Source of the DNA: CAYWGR01 sp964458015
GTDB taxonomy: Bacteria > Planctomycetota > Planctomycetia > Pirellulales > Thermoguttaceae
Direction of reading: 5' to 3'
DNA: 18,516 nucleotides
Assembly: GCA_964458015.1 (NCBI GenBank)
Contig: CAYWGR010000111.1
Coordinates: 1 to 18,516 of the forward strand
Within the stretch, counting starts at the first letter, position 1. The number at the start of each line of letters is the position of its first letter. Positions 1 to 7,006 of this stretch are shown here, piece after piece. The translations under genes were made by a program, and so were the position numbers. The notes beneath the pieces were generated by a model, which ran no database searches, was not told where the DNA came from, and was given only the letters and a program-made list of their open reading frames with translations.

Positions 1-428
1 AGCCCTTGGTGTAACGATGCGATTAGCATCGCCCTATCCTCCGCGCGGCCGTCGAACGGCGCGGGTTCATCGTGATCGGCATACCAAGGAATCGTCGCCA
101 GGGCCTCAAGGGCCTCGGGCGCGAAGCATTGCCATACGTCGCGCCATGTGGCCGGTCGGCAATCGAGAAGCCCCAGAGCCGCCCAGAGACCGCGTTCGAG
201 ATGCCGAAGCCCCTTGCCTGGCGAATACAGCGCCTTGGAGTCGGCCATCGCCACAAAAGGGCCGCGTTCTTGGATCAGGTGGACGGCCGGCGCAATGGTA
301 TTTTGCACCTGTCGGAAAAGATCCTCGCAGCCAACCTGCTCGGGAACTTCCCAAAGCGTGGCGGAAATCACCAAGGGCCCCAAGTTTGGGCCGTATCCCG
401 CTTCATCCGTGCCGACAAGGTATTTCAT
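1..428 (-). CDS. RNase HII-like ribonuclease H, C-terminus cut by the window edge
   Basis: The open frame starts with ATG at 428 and runs off the left edge after 142 codons. The N-terminus reads MKYLVGTDEAGYGPNLGPLV, which matches the RNase HII active-site segment; D8 and E9 would be the first two metal-binding acids. A second family block, ADSKALYSPGK, starts near residue 62 and corresponds to the DSKKL motif of RNase HII. RNase HII enzymes nick or degrade RNA in RNA/DNA hybrids and remove misincorporated ribonucleotides. The canonical GRG loop after DEA, which recognises the RNA-DNA junction, is GYG here, so substrate preference may differ. The remaining catalytic acids lie outside the window. 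It is divergent from the MnmE-like gene, with 83 bp between the starts. I am confident of the superfamily and less sure that it is a housekeeping rnhB. Confidence 0.8.
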   Translation of the reverse strand, partial: MKYLVGTDEAGYGPNLGPLVISATLWEVPEQVGCEDLFRQVQNTIAPAVHLIQERGPFVAMADSKALYSPGKGLRHLERGLWAALGLLDCRPATWRDVWQCFAPEALEALATIPWYADHDEPAPFDGRAEDRAMLIASLHQG

Positions 429-472
429 CCCCAGCAGCGTAACAAGTGACCGGAGAAATCGCAAGCGGCCGG

Positions 473-501
473 TTGATAGGCCTGGCAAAAACCTCTACAA
501 A
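473..501 (+). promoter_or_regulatory. Possible sigma70-type promoter of the MnmE-like gene
   Basis: TTGATA at 473-478 (5 of 6 to TTGACA) is followed after 17 bp by TACAAA at 496-501 (4 of 6 to TATAAT). Transcription would begin only a few bases before the ATG at 512, so the mRNA would be nearly leaderless. This fits the lack of a good Shine-Dalgarno sequence there. The evidence is pattern only. Confidence 0.3.
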
Positions 502-511
502 GTAGCGTAGG

Positions 512-1615
512 ATGAATGACAGGCTCTCACTATCGATGATCCAACTCACCCCGCCGGGGCGCGGGGCCGTGGCTACGTTGCGCGTGGAGGGGGCCGGCGC
601 GGTTGCGGCCGTTCAGGCGTATTTCCACCCGCGCAATGGTCAAACTCTCATCGAGCAACCTGTGGATCGGCTTATTCTTGGTCGTTTCGGCACGGACGGC
701 GGTGAGGACGTAGTAGTGCGCCGATGTGCCGATGATGCCGTTGAATTGCATTGCCACGGCGGTTTGGCCGCGGTTGCACGGATCGAAGAATTGCTGGCGG
801 CCGAAGGTTGTCAAAAGCTTGCATGGCGGGATTGGGCCGCGGGACGCTTAATAGACCCCATAAAAACCGTCGCTCTGGCGGCCTTGGCTGAAGCTGCCAC
901 GGAACGCACGGCTTCGATTCTGCTGGATCAGTACAATGGTGCTTGGGAACTCGCCATGATGGAAGTTCAAAGCACGATCGACCGTGGAGATCGTGCGGCG
1001 GCACGGCAACTATTAAAAACACTTCTAGCCCGCGCTGCTTTGGGGCGGCATCTCGTGCAACCTTGGCGTGTGGTTATGTCGGGCCGGGTCAACGCGGGCA
1101 AAAGCAGTTTGATCAATGCGTTGGCGGGCTTTGGACGCTCGATTGTTCACCACACGCCCGGCACGACACGCGATACCGTGACATTGACCACGGCCATCGA
1201 CGGCTGGCCGGTGGAACTGTGCGATACGGCCGGCCTGCGCACCGACGGTTCTTCGCCGGAGGATGCCTTGGAGCAGGCTGGGATCGAGCTGGCGCGAGAG
1301 CAAATGGCGAAAGCAGATCTGTTGCTGCTGGTCTTCGATCAAAGCAAAACATGGTCGGCCGAAGATCAAATGCTCATGGATCAGTCACCAGGGGCAATGC
1401 TCATCTATAATAAGAGTGATTTGCCGACTGCCTCGGGCTATCGACCAGCAGGGCTGGCTGTCATCGCTTTGCGGCAAGAAGGAATAGAGCGTTTGCTTGG
1501 CGCTATCGGAAGGCGGCTCGTGCCAGATCCGCCCCCGCCCGGCGCGGCAGTTCCGTTGACGGCGGAACAGGTGGAATCGCTTCAGATTCAGTCGGCATCC
1601 TTGGAGGAATTGTAA
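512..1615 (+). CDS. Shortened MnmE/TrmE-like GTPase
   Basis: The 367-aa protein opens with an MnmE N-terminal (formyl-THF-binding type) domain, including TPPGRGAVATLRVEG near residues 13-27 and HCHGG near 80. A G domain follows: G1 GRVNAGKSS at 191-199, the switch segment TPGTTRD, G3 DTAG at 238-241 and G4 NKSD at 300-303. The NAGKSS asparagine, a potassium ligand in MnmE, is kept. MnmE with MnmG modifies U34 of certain tRNAs. This protein is about 80 residues shorter than the usual 450. The helical segment before G1 is reduced, and only about 25 residues follow the G domain, so the C-terminal helices and the conserved CxGK(F)C end are missing. It may be a paralogue with another role. The Shine-Dalgarno sequence is weak. 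No frameshifted continuation is apparent after the stop. Confidence 0.85.
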   Translation: MNDRLSLSMIQLTPPGRGAVATLRVEGAGAVAAVQAYFHPRNGQTLIEQPVDRLILGRFGTDGGEDVVVRRCADDAVELHCHGGLAAVARIEELLAAEGCQKLAWRDWAAGRLIDPIKTVALAALAEAATERTASILLDQYNGAWELAMMEVQSTIDRGDRAAARQLLKTLLARAALGRHLVQPWRVVMSGRVNAGKSSLINALAGFGRSIVHHTPGTTRDTVTLTTAIDGWPVELCDTAGLRTDGSSPEDALEQAGIELAREQMAKADLLLLVFDQSKTWSAEDQMLMDQSPGAMLIYNKSDLPTASGYRPAGLAVIALRQEGIERLLGAIGRRLVPDPPPPGAAVPLTAEQVESLQIQSASLEEL

Positions 1616-1900
1616 GGGCGGACCTATTGCAATCCGTACTCCTTAACTCCTTCCCAGTTTTTATTGGCAGTCGCCGCAATACTGCCCGAATTGCCCATTC
1701 TTTACATTCCGCCATTTAGTAATGGTATTTGAAGTGTCAAACTAGGGATTTCGAGCGACGGTCAAGCACATTTCCGTGGAATTTGCAGAAAAGCGAATAA
1801 TTCCATCTGGACGCGATCTGGCCAAAATGGATAAACTCCGGCGTGTTGATCGAATCCGGGGTTCCCGGTTTGCGCAGCGAGGTTCAAGGAGGAACGCGCC

Positions 1901-3994
1901 ATGCGGTGCAGAAGTTTGTGGGATTGTGCCTTCTCACTAACGGTTTTTAGCTTATTGGTTTCCACGATCGTCGCGGCAGAGGGCGTAAAATCGCCAGGCC
2001 GCTCGGCTTCGCGGGAATTGCTGCAAATCAAAGATTCGGCCGACGACGGCATCATGCCTGAAGATGTCGCAGGTCCGTCGGAGTCTCCCTCGCAATTCAA
2101 GGCATCTCCCACGCCCGCCAAACGCACGTCGAAGAACGGTGCAACCGCCCGGGAGACGATCGCTTCAAAGATTCAATCGGTGACGGAGCCGAACGCAAAG
2201 TCGCCGGCGGCGATGGCTCCTTTGCCGGATTCCACCGAGGATAATTCGAAGTCCAAGGTGCCCGAAGATGCATTGCGGCCGATTCCCGACGCCATGGAAG
2301 GCGGTCCGGTTAATGTCGAAGCAGCCAGCTTCAAAGGTGTAACGCCCGGCGTTTCAAAGAAACAAGACGTCGCGAAAGCTTGGGGCGAACCGAAGAAGGC
2401 GATGGATCAAAAAGACGCGACGGTGCAATTGTATTCCATCGAGCCTTTCAATCGCGTCGAAGTCAGCTATTTGGGCAACGTCGTATCGTCGATCATCATT
2501 CGTTTCGAGCGACCCTATCCTGCCGAGGCGGTGGCCAAGCAGCTTGATCTCGTAACAGTCCGGCCTGTTTTAGTGTCGAACGAACTAGGCGAATCCCTGG
2601 GGCTTTCGTACCCTGAACGCGGCGTTTTGTTTGCATTCGAGGTGGCCAAGGAGTCGGACAAACCTTCGAGGAAGGTTGCTCAAATCGTCTTAGAGCCGAT
2701 CACTGCCGAACCGTTCGTGCTGCGGGCCGAGACGACCCTTACAAGCCGTTATGATTTAAGCCGTCGCGATCTCGAACAAGCGTTGTCGCTTGAGCCGGGC
2801 AATGCCCGGGCCCATTGGTTGCTAAGCCGCGTCTTGGTGTCGATGGATTCGCCCGAAAAAGCCGTGACCGAGACCGCCGAGGCGGTTAAGCTGGACCCGA
2901 GCAATCCACATTATCGTGTGACACGCGCTCAAGTGCTTGCCCAACTGGGACGTTTGCCCGAGGCGAGCGAAGAAGCGAAAAAAGCGGTTGATGCCAGCGG
3001 ACAACGGCCTCATGTGAAAGCCAGGGCGCTGTGTTTGATCGGCGACCTTGCAGCTTCCGGATCGAAACCCGACTACAAAAAGGCGATTGCCTTCCATACG
3101 CAAGCGCTGCAAATCGCCGATCCCTTGTTGACCGATCCGCACCCGGCAATTCGCATTGCGGCCAAGGAAGTTCTGATCGACGCCCATCTCGGCGCTGCTC
3201 ACGACATTGCTTGGGGCGATTGGAAGGAAAAGAACAAAGCCGTCGCGCGATGGCTCGAACGCGCGGTGGCCGTCGCGAATGACTTGGCCGGCAATGAAGG
3301 CGGCAGCCAGGAACAACTTTTGCGGGTTCATATCCGGTCGATGGCCGCCTATGTCGGCCTTCGAGGCGGCATTGATCCCGGCCCCACGATTCGGGCAATG
3401 ATTAGCACGGGCGATGCTTTGATCGCAGCGGCCAACGATCCGATTCGTAAAACCCCACTGCAAGCAGACATGGGGCTCGCGCTCTATGATGCCGTGCAGA
3501 TCTATCAGATGCGATCTGAAAAGGAAGATGCATTAAGATGCGGTGAACAGGCGGCCGGCTATCTCTCGAAAGTCAATGAGGCCAAGCCGTCGACTTCTTC
3601 CTCGTATCTATTGGGGCGGCTCTATTTCCGCCTAGGCGCCATCAACGCGGCCGGCGATCATGCCGGGGCCATTCGCTGGTACGACAAGGCGATTCCGCTG
3701 TTGGAACAGCCGACGACCGAGGAATTGGCCGCCGATCTGGGCCGCCACGGCGAATCGTTCGTCACGATGGGCGTTTCCTACTGGGAAGCCGGGCGACAGA
3801 AGAAAGCCGTTACCTTGAGCGAGAAAGGCATCGCATGGATGGAGCAGGCCGTTAAACAAGGCACGCTCGATTCCACCGCATTGGCCATCCCCTACAATAA
3901 TCTTTCCGCCATGCACCGCACGCTTGGCGCCGCCGAAAAGGCCACCCGCTACCAGGAAATGGCCTCAAGGGCGAAGAAAGAAAAGCTGAAGTAG
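1901..3994 (+). CDS. Secreted TPR protein with an N-terminal OmlA/SmpA-like region
   Basis: A strong AAGGAGG at 1887-1893 sets the ATG start. Residues 1-25 form a Sec signal peptide with hydrophobic core SLTVFSLLVSTIVAA, so the protein is exported. Residues 26-140 are a low-complexity linker rich in Ser, Pro and Lys. Residues 145-275 begin with TPGVSKKQDVAKAWGEP, a pattern like SmpA/OmlA domains (GMTKxEVxxLLGEP), followed by beta-strand-like sequence. From about residue 280 there are tetratricopeptide repeats, for example ALSLEPGNARAHWLLSRVL and AVKLDPSNPHY, with more near 566-600 and at the C-terminus. TPRs mediate protein-protein contacts, so a periplasmic scaffold is a reasonable guess; the partner is unknown. 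The 285 bp upstream contain no other gene that I can support. Confidence 0.8.
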   Translation: MRCRSLWDCAFSLTVFSLLVSTIVAAEGVKSPGRSASRELLQIKDSADDGIMPEDVAGPSESPSQFKASPTPAKRTSKNGATARETIASKIQSVTEPNAKSPAAMAPLPDSTEDNSKSKVPEDALRPIPDAMEGGPVNVEAASFKGVTPGVSKKQDVAKAWGEPKKAMDQKDATVQLYSIEPFNRVEVSYLGNVVSSIIIRFERPYPAEAVAKQLDLVTVRPVLVSNELGESLGLSYPERGVLFAFEVAKESDKPSRKVAQIVLEPITAEPFVLRAETTLTSRYDLSRRDLEQALSLEPGNARAHWLLSRVLVSMDSPEKAVTETAEAVKLDPSNPHYRVTRAQVLAQLGRLPEASEEAKKAVDASGQRPHVKARALCLIGDLAASGSKPDYKKAIAFHTQALQIADPLLTDPHPAIRIAAKEVLIDAHLGAAHDIAWGDWKEKNKAVARWLERAVAVANDLAGNEGGSQEQLLRVHIRSMAAYVGLRGGIDPGPTIRAMISTGDALIAAANDPIRKTPLQADMGLALYDAVQIYQMRSEKEDALRCGEQAAGYLSKVNEAKPSTSSSYLLGRLYFRLGAINAAGDHAGAIRWYDKAIPLLEQPTTEELAADLGRHGESFVTMGVSYWEAGRQKKAVTLSEKGIAWMEQAVKQGTLDSTALAIPYNNLSAMHRTLGAAEKATRYQEMASRAKKEKLK

Positions 3995-4023
3995 TGGATA
4001 CTAGAGGCTAGCGACGAGAAGGA

Positions 4024-4096
4024 TAGCCGGGAGCTAACAACTCCTGGAACGTGCTTAGCAGAGTAGCCGGGAGCTAACTGTTCCTGGAACGTGTTT
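4024..4096. repeat. Two tandem 33-bp hairpin repeats
   Basis: Copies lie at 4024-4056 and 4064-4096, 40 bp apart, and differ at 4 of 33 positions. Each begins TAGCCGGGAGCTAAC and contains an imperfect stem, CCGGGAG pairing with CTCCTGG (copy 1) or TTCCTGG (copy 2). The C-to-T change in copy 2 turns one G-C pair into G-U, so pairing survives. The repeats fill the spacer between the TPR gene and the next secreted gene and end about 25 bp before its start. Confidence 0.8.
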
Positions 4097-4121
4097 GCTT
4101 CTTTCACAAGGGGTTCTGTCT

Positions 4122-4667
4122 ATGGCACTGCGCTGCACAGCATCCGTACTTGCTCTGTTGGGAATACTTTTCCCGCTTCTCGCGCGGAGTGAGGAAACGC
4201 CGAAACAGTATACGATTGAGGTGAAACTGACTTCGGTGTCGCCAGAAGGGCAAGTCAAGGTAATCTGCTGCCCTCGCATTCTGGTGGCAGAAGGAGCGGA
4301 GGCAGATATCCGTATCGGCCACGACTTCAAGCCTCTCGAAGGTGTTATGACCGAAAGCATGTTGATCGAAGGCTCATCGTGCAAACTCAAGGTGGTTCCC
4401 AAAGAGGATCGACTATTCCTCAACGCCACGGCCGGTTATACATCCGGCAGATCCTTCGATAAAGACGGGGCAGAGGCAACGACCACTAGTGTACACATCG
4501 TCAAGCCGATTATGCTCGGCCAGAAAATCATCATGCCGGCAATACTTCCCAACTGTCATTGGGAATTCCTTGTTTTGGAAGGAAAACCCGTGACGACAAA
4601 AAACGCCGACAATAGCATCACAGTGAAGGACACTGTGGTGGCAAAAACGCCGGCAACATGTCACTAA
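4122..4667 (+). CDS. Small secreted protein, function unknown
   Basis: I chose ATG 4122 over the in-frame TTG at 4095. AAGGGG lies at 4108-4113, 8 bp before 4122, and the protein then begins directly with a signal peptide (MALRCTASVLALLGILFPLL, cleavage likely after ARS). The mature part is about 160 residues and probably beta-rich. One stretch, the CCPRILVAEGAEADIRIG region near residues 46-65, resembles the strand pattern in secretin-type domains (SxPRLxTxDGxxAxIxVG), but the similarity is too weak to assign function. Two adjacent cysteines precede it. Codon and base use look AT-richer than the flanking housekeeping genes. It is convergent with the ThuA-like gene. I do not recognise a family. 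Confidence 0.7.
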   Translation: MALRCTASVLALLGILFPLLARSEETPKQYTIEVKLTSVSPEGQVKVICCPRILVAEGAEADIRIGHDFKPLEGVMTESMLIEGSSCKLKVVPKEDRLFLNATAGYTSGRSFDKDGAEATTTSVHIVKPIMLGQKIIMPAILPNCHWEFLVLEGKPVTTKNADNSITVKDTVVAKTPATCH

Positions 4668-4678
4668 ACTGAAACGAC

Positions 4679-4712
4679 AAAAAAACCATGCCCACGATAA
4701 TCGCAGGCATGG
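4679..4712 (-). terminator. Rho-independent terminator of the ThuA-like gene
   Basis: Read on the minus strand, a perfect 7-bp stem (CCATGCC at 4706-4712 reversed, GGCATGG at 4686-4692 reversed) with a 13-nt loop is followed directly by seven T residues (A tract 4679-4685 on the plus strand). It lies about 40 bp after the stop of the ThuA-like gene. There is no T tract in the plus direction, so it serves the minus-strand gene. Confidence 0.75.
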
Positions 4713-4751
4713 AGTTGAAGTTTCGGCTATCTCTTTACGAAGGCAGCCGGC

Positions 4752-5585
4752 TTAACGCTTAAGCTGGTTCGCCTTGGGCGTAACTTGGGCGATGTTGGGC
4801 GTTACGTCGGCTTCGACGTTGCCGAGGGCCCAGGCGACGCCGCCGAGTACGACTTGCTCGAACTTCGGATTGGTCCACACGTCTTCGCGGTGGCCCATCG
4901 AGGTGTAGAACACGCGGCCCTTGCCTTGCAGGCGAGCCCAGGTGGCGGGGAACGGCGGCCGTTGATACGGCTCGTCGTGCATGCCCTCGGTCTCTTGGAC
5001 CAAGATCACATGCAAGTCGGGAGCGAACTTGTTCATACAGTACCACTCTTCGTTCATCTTGAATCCGTCGCCCAGACCGTTCGTGCCGGGGAACTTCGGA
5101 TCGACGAGCTTCATGAACGCTTCTTGCTGCGAGGCGTGGGTGATGAATTCGCCGCCGATCATGGCGATGTAGGGATCGATGCCTGCGGAATGGAACGAGT
5201 CGGTCGACGAGTGGAAGCCGATGAAGCCCTTGCCGTTCTTGACGGCTTCGAGCAGGTTGGCTTTGCCCTTGTCGGAGAGGCAGACGCCGGTCGTGTAGAA
5301 GGCGAAGGCGTCGTATTGGCTCAAGTCGCCGTCGAACAACGCGGGATCCTGGCTGCAAACGACCTCGAAGCCGTGCTTCGCGCCAAGTTCCATGAACATC
5401 TTTTCCGAGTAGGCCAACTCGTTTTTGCCGTGGCGATCGACCACGGAATGGCAGAAGCCGGCGCTGCGGGTGAAATAGAGGATCTTTTGTTTTTTCTTGT
5501 CGGCGGCGGCAACCCAGCCCATCGGGAAGGCCGACAAGCCGATCGCGGCGGCCCCGGCGGTCAATAACATTTCACGACGCTTCAT
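4752..5585 (-). CDS. Secreted ThuA-like domain protein
   Basis: The 277-aa protein starts at ATG 5585. A longer reading from TTG 5600 is less likely, because the GGAG of that TTGGAG is the ribosome binding site for 5585. The leader MKRREMLLTAGAAAIGLSAF has adjacent arginines and a moderate hydrophobic core, suggesting Tat export. The rest is one ThuA-like domain: ILYFTRSAGFCHS near residue 35, YDAFAFYTTG, GFIGFHSSTDSFH, GGEFITHASQQ, and GKGRVFYTSMGHREDVW near 226. ThuA-like proteins have a class I glutamine-amidotransferase-like fold. They were named from trehalose utilisation loci, but their biochemistry is poorly defined, and many are secreted and linked to carbohydrate use in planctomycetes. 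It stands alone with its own promoter and terminator. Confidence 0.9.
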   Translation of the reverse strand: MKRREMLLTAGAAAIGLSAFPMGWVAAADKKKQKILYFTRSAGFCHSVVDRHGKNELAYSEKMFMELGAKHGFEVVCSQDPALFDGDLSQYDAFAFYTTGVCLSDKGKANLLEAVKNGKGFIGFHSSTDSFHSAGIDPYIAMIGGEFITHASQQEAFMKLVDPKFPGTNGLGDGFKMNEEWYCMNKFAPDLHVILVQETEGMHDEPYQRPPFPATWARLQGKGRVFYTSMGHREDVWTNPKFEQVVLGGVAWALGNVEADVTPNIAQVTPKANQLKR

Positions 5586-5640
5586 GACGGAAATCTCCAA
5601 ACAAGGATGGAAAATTGGGGAATGGTAAGTGGGCAGGAAC

Positions 5641-5675
5641 TAATGCATTATAGCTGTTTAAACAGTCGCTGCAAA
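5641..5675 (-). promoter_or_regulatory. Promoter and palindromic operator candidate for the ThuA-like gene
   Basis: On the minus strand there is an exact TATAAT (plus positions 5647-5652), 17 bp downstream of TTTGCA (5670-5675, 4 of 6 to TTGACA). A perfect 12-bp palindrome, CTGTTTAAACAG, at 5654-5665 lies wholly inside the spacer. A second perfect palindrome, TAATGCATTA, at 5641-5650 overlaps the -10. Palindromes in these positions are where repressors often bind. The transcript leader would be about 55 nt. Confidence 0.5.
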
Positions 5676-5680
5676 TGATC

Positions 5681-5709
5681 TTGTGGCAGTCCTGAACACG
5701 GAATATGAT
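5681..5709 (+). promoter_or_regulatory. Promoter candidate for the 401-aa secreted protein
   Basis: TTGTGG at 5681-5686 (3 of 6) is followed by 17 bp and TATGAT at 5704-5709 (5 of 6). The predicted start lies about 20 nt before the ATG at 5736. It is back to back with the ThuA-like gene's promoter, so the two genes share a control region. Confidence 0.4.
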
Positions 5710-5735
5710 ACACCCCCCCACATGAAGGTTTTTCG

Positions 5736-6941
5736 ATGCAAGTTTTTCCGCCAGAAAAGAAACATAAAATTTGTTGCATCATCTGTGTTTGGGCAATTGC
5801 AGTCTCGCTTGCTTGGAACTTCCGGGCGGCAGCCGGTGATGAAAAGCATCTTGGTTCCTCCTCTTCACAACCATTTGGCGTCCTCTGCCGATGGATCGAC
5901 GCCGAGGGGGCGATGGTTCTTTTGCCGAAGCTCAACTTGCCCGGAAATCAAAAGGGAACGCTATCGAGCACGACCAAAAGCCCGTTCGTGATTGGCGCTA
6001 CGCCTGAAGGAAAAGCACATCGACCGCACATCGTCGTGGTTCAAGATGGATTGTGGGTTGAGATACTGATTGGAGGTCGGCAACCAGACGGAGCAAGCGT
6101 CGATGTAACCGTTGAGCAATCGAAGATCGGAAACATTGAAACCAAAAAGATTAGCCCCAGTCTAACGATTCAGAAACCGCATATAGACTGCCAGAAGAAG
6201 CGATTCATCGACTTTGTGAAATACGGTGAGGTCTTCTCGATTCACCTTGGAGAGACGAAATGCGCCGCCTGTGTCGAGTTGCTGATCCAAGCCGATGACA
6301 AAACGGCTGTACCAGAGAACTGGACTTTGCCTACTAAAAGCCAAACATCGTGTTCTGTGCATGACAAACGAACAGAAATCTTCGGTGAGATTCTGTCTGG
6401 GGGCGGGGCCGAATTGCGATACGAAAAAGAAGGATATTCCCTCACACTTTTCGATTCTCCTAGGCTCCTGAAAAATGTTCGACTTCTGGGCGACGTGCCG
6501 GAATTGTGGAATCTTACGATCAGTGCCAAGGAATGTAATTACACGCTGATACACGACCTTACAAAAATCAATGTTCGACACAATTTGCGGTTCCTTGGGA
6601 TGAAGGGCGAAATGCGGATCGAATCCGAGGAAATCATCGGACAAGACCGGCTGGCGTGGCGTCTGCATCACGATGCGCCGGGCTACGCAAAAATGACGTT
6701 AGCTGCAGCGGAGCCGCAACCCTTCACCGTCTATGTTGAAGATGCCGAGACGGCGATTCCTGCTCTGCGAAATGCTGCTCACGTAAAACAAGTGCTACTT
6801 GTCGGCGTGTACAAGGACTGCGACGGCAACGAAGCTGATGCCCGGGTAGAACAAGCCAAGCAAATGATGCAAAAAGCATTGCCTAACATAAAAATCAATG
6901 CCATTACCTTCACGGGCGGGAACCGGCCTTCGCCGCGATAA
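5736..6941 (+). CDS. Secreted orphan protein, function unknown
   Basis: The ATG at 5736 follows AAGG at 5725-5728. The 401-aa product has a basic N-terminus (PPEKKHK) and a hydrophobic stretch CCIICVWAIAVSLAW, with probable signal-peptide cleavage after RAAA near residue 33. The mature part has no motif I recognise. It contains scattered cysteines (HIDC, KCAAC, KECNY), mixed alpha/beta-like sequence, and a C-terminal segment with KQVLLVGVYKDCDGNEADARVEQAKQM. Base composition is visibly AT-richer than the neighbours (28 G/C in the 60 bases from 6121). This, plus its orphan status, could mean recent acquisition or relaxed constraint. It is divergent from the ThuA-like gene and convergent with the ATPase gene, 65 bp away. 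Confidence 0.7.
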   Translation: MQVFPPEKKHKICCIICVWAIAVSLAWNFRAAAGDEKHLGSSSSQPFGVLCRWIDAEGAMVLLPKLNLPGNQKGTLSSTTKSPFVIGATPEGKAHRPHIVVVQDGLWVEILIGGRQPDGASVDVTVEQSKIGNIETKKISPSLTIQKPHIDCQKKRFIDFVKYGEVFSIHLGETKCAACVELLIQADDKTAVPENWTLPTKSQTSCSVHDKRTEIFGEILSGGGAELRYEKEGYSLTLFDSPRLLKNVRLLGDVPELWNLTISAKECNYTLIHDLTKINVRHNLRFLGMKGEMRIESEEIIGQDRLAWRLHHDAPGYAKMTLAAAEPQPFTVYVEDAETAIPALRNAAHVKQVLLVGVYKDCDGNEADARVEQAKQMMQKALPNIKINAITFTGGNRPSPR

Positions 6942-7006
6942 CCCCTCAGCATCGTGAAGAATCTTTTATCGCCGCACTTCCGAATAAGCGATAGCAAGAC
7001 GGCGAA

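Noticed and set aside
72..510. Overlapping plus-strand open frames at the left edge
   Set aside because: The minus strand encodes an RNase HII-like protein with conserved motifs through the same bases.
4024..4096. CRISPR array
   Set aside because: Only two repeat units with a 7-bp gap, too short for spacers, and no cas genes in the window.
4785..5567. Plus-strand open frame of 260 codons opposite the ThuA-like gene
   Set aside because: The minus strand encodes a well-matched ThuA-like domain with its own promoter and terminator; the plus frame has only shadow composition.
6967..6993. TATCGC/GCGATA inverted repeat between the convergent 401-aa and ATPase genes as a terminator
   Set aside because: The stem is short (6 bp), the loop is 15 nt, and no T tract follows on either strand.
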